64,000 bases of DNA, from the NCBI GenBank assembly GCA_034440575.1, contig JAOTOL010001614.1, forward strand, positions 1,054,001 through 1,118,000, given 5' to 3'. The notes beneath the pieces are model-generated. The model was given only the letters and a program-made list of their open reading frames with translations. It had not been told where the DNA came from and ran no database searches. This DNA is from Imbricaverruca yamaguchii. Lineage: Eukaryota; Arthropoda; Thecostraca; Neoverrucidae. The position numbers and the translations under genes are program-made. Below, one piece after another: positions 62,748 through 64,000 of the stretch; the stretch's first letter is position 1, and each line of letters begins with the position of its first letter.

Positions 62748-64000
62748 GCCTGTACAGGCTGTCGTCTGTACAGGCTGCTGTCTGTGCAGGCTGCCGTCTG
62801 TGCAGGCTGCCGTCTGTACAGGCTGCCGTCTGTACAGGCTGCCGTCTGTACAGGCTGCCGTCTGTACAGGCTGCCGTCTGTACAGGCTGCCGTCTGTACA
62901 GGCTGCCGTCTGTACAGGCTGCCGTCTGTACAGGCTGCCGTCTGTACAGGCTGCCGTCTGCACAGGCTGCCGTCTGCACAGGCTGCCGTCTGCACAGGCT
63001 GCCGTCTGAACAGGCTGCCGTCTGCACAGGCTGCCGTCTGTACAGGCTGGCGTCTGTACAGGCTGGCGTCTGTACAGGCTGGCGTCTGTACAGGCTGCGT
63101 CTGTACAGGCTGCCGTCTGTACAGGCGCCGTCTGTACAGGCTGCCGTCTGTACAGGCTGCCGTCTGTACAGGCTGCCGTCTGTACAGGCTGCGTCTGTAC
63201 AGGCTGCCGTCTGTACAGGCTGCCGTCTGTACAGGCTGCCGTCTGTACAGGCTGCCGTCTGTACAGGCTGCCGTCTGTACAGGCTGCCGTCTGTACAGGC
63301 TGCCGTCTGTACAGGCTGCCGTCTGTACAGGCTGCCGTCTGTACAGGCTGCCGTCTGTACAGGCTGCCGTCTGTACAGGCTGCCGTCTGTACAGGCTGCC
63401 GTCTGTACAGGCTGCCGTCTGTACAGGCTGCCGTCTGTACAGGCTGCCGTCTGTACAGGCTGCCGTCTGTACAGGCTGCCGTCTGTACAGGCTGCCGTCT
63501 GTACAGGCTGCCGTCTGTACAGGCTGCCGTCTGTACAGGCTGCCGTCTGTACAGGCTGCCGTCTGTACAGGCTGCCGTCTGTACAGGCTGCCGTCTGTAC
63601 AGGCTGCCGTCTGTACAGGCTGCCGTCTGTACAGGCTGCCGTCTGTACAGGCTGCCGTTGTACAGGCTGCCTTTAGGCTGCCGTCTGTACAGGCTGCCGT
63701 CTGTACAGGCTGCCGTCTGTACAGGCTGCCTCTGTACAGGCTGCTGTGTACAGGCTGCCGTCTGTACATGGGCGTCTGTACAGGCTGCCGTCTGTACAGG
63801 CTGCCGTCTGTACAGGCTGCCGTCTGTACAGGCTGCCGTCTGTACAGGCTGCCGTCTGTACAGGCTGCCGTCTGTACAGGCTGGCCTCTGTACAGGCTGC
63901 TGTCTGTACAGGTTGGCCTCCGTATAGGCTGCCGTCCGCACAGGCTGCCGTCTGCACAGGCTGCCGTCTGCACAGGCTGCCGTCTGTACAGGCTGCCGTC
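62748..64000. repeat. 16-bp CTGCCGTCTGTACAGG satellite running off the right edge
   Basis: About 78 units. A pure core (63190-63655) is bordered by variant patches with CTGCACAGG (62950-63030, 63935-63980) and CTGGCGTCTGTACAGG (63045-63095). Several 1-2-bp deletions shift frame. Each unit carries the perfect palindrome CTGTACAG. The array continues beyond the window. Confidence 0.98.

Noticed and set aside
2627..64000. CRISPR-like direct repeats
   Set aside because: The repeats are head-to-tail without unique spacers, and the genome is animal.

Overview
This is eukaryotic, animal DNA, not bacterial. The only confidently identified host gene is an eyes absent (eya) family gene on the minus strand. 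Six of its exons lie between 13173 and 34653, running 5' to 3' from high to low coordinates. They carry canonical GT/AG splice sites and reading phases that agree at all five junctions. The last exon holds the start of the EYA phosphatase domain (WDLDET, the DxDxT nucleophile motif). The start codon and 5' exons (above 34653) and most of the catalytic domain (below 13173) were not found. The GC-rich arrays, tRNA-derived SINEs and one CR1/L2-like non-LTR fragment fit an invertebrate genome. A species cannot be named from this sequence.

Layout: 1-13172 lies 3' of the last visible eya exon and is probably one long intron. It holds two TA microsatellites, several minisatellites (69-bp array 2627-3660; 14-bp array 4264-5397; 10-bp array 8457-8941; 12-bp array 12087-12318) and dispersed SINE pieces. 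13173-34653 is the visible part of eya, with exons of 95-197 bp in introns filled with minisatellites. 34654-64000 is upstream of the first visible exon (5' introns or flank). It holds more arrays, a candidate TTAA-flanked DNA transposon (45298-46101), a decayed non-LTR retrotransposon (57150-58000), and very large arrays: 18-bp at 51245-53262, 11-bp at 59545-62057, and 16-bp from 62748 past the right edge.

The most unusual observation is that several minisatellites are built from the splice sites of eya. The 31-bp array at 30086-30797 is a run of about 23 tandem copies of the last bases of one exon plus its donor, ending at the genuine donor. A degenerate 48-66 bp array does the same at the next exon. 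A 41-bp repeat triplicates the acceptor of the exon at 34653. A weaker case lies at the donor at 17923. The locus therefore seems to have amplified exon/intron boundaries in tandem, leaving rows of decoy splice sites.

Repeat families recognised: SINE family 1 (tRNA-Ser-like head, CAATAAACAAA tail, target-site duplications visible at two copies); SINE family 2 (tRNA-like head, AACC-rich tail, 13-bp target-site duplication at one copy) with its 3' domain also present as six stand-alone fragments; one CR1/L2-like LINE fragment. Many arrays have units without stop codons, so they produce long open frames in several frames at once (up to about 900 codons). These are not genes.
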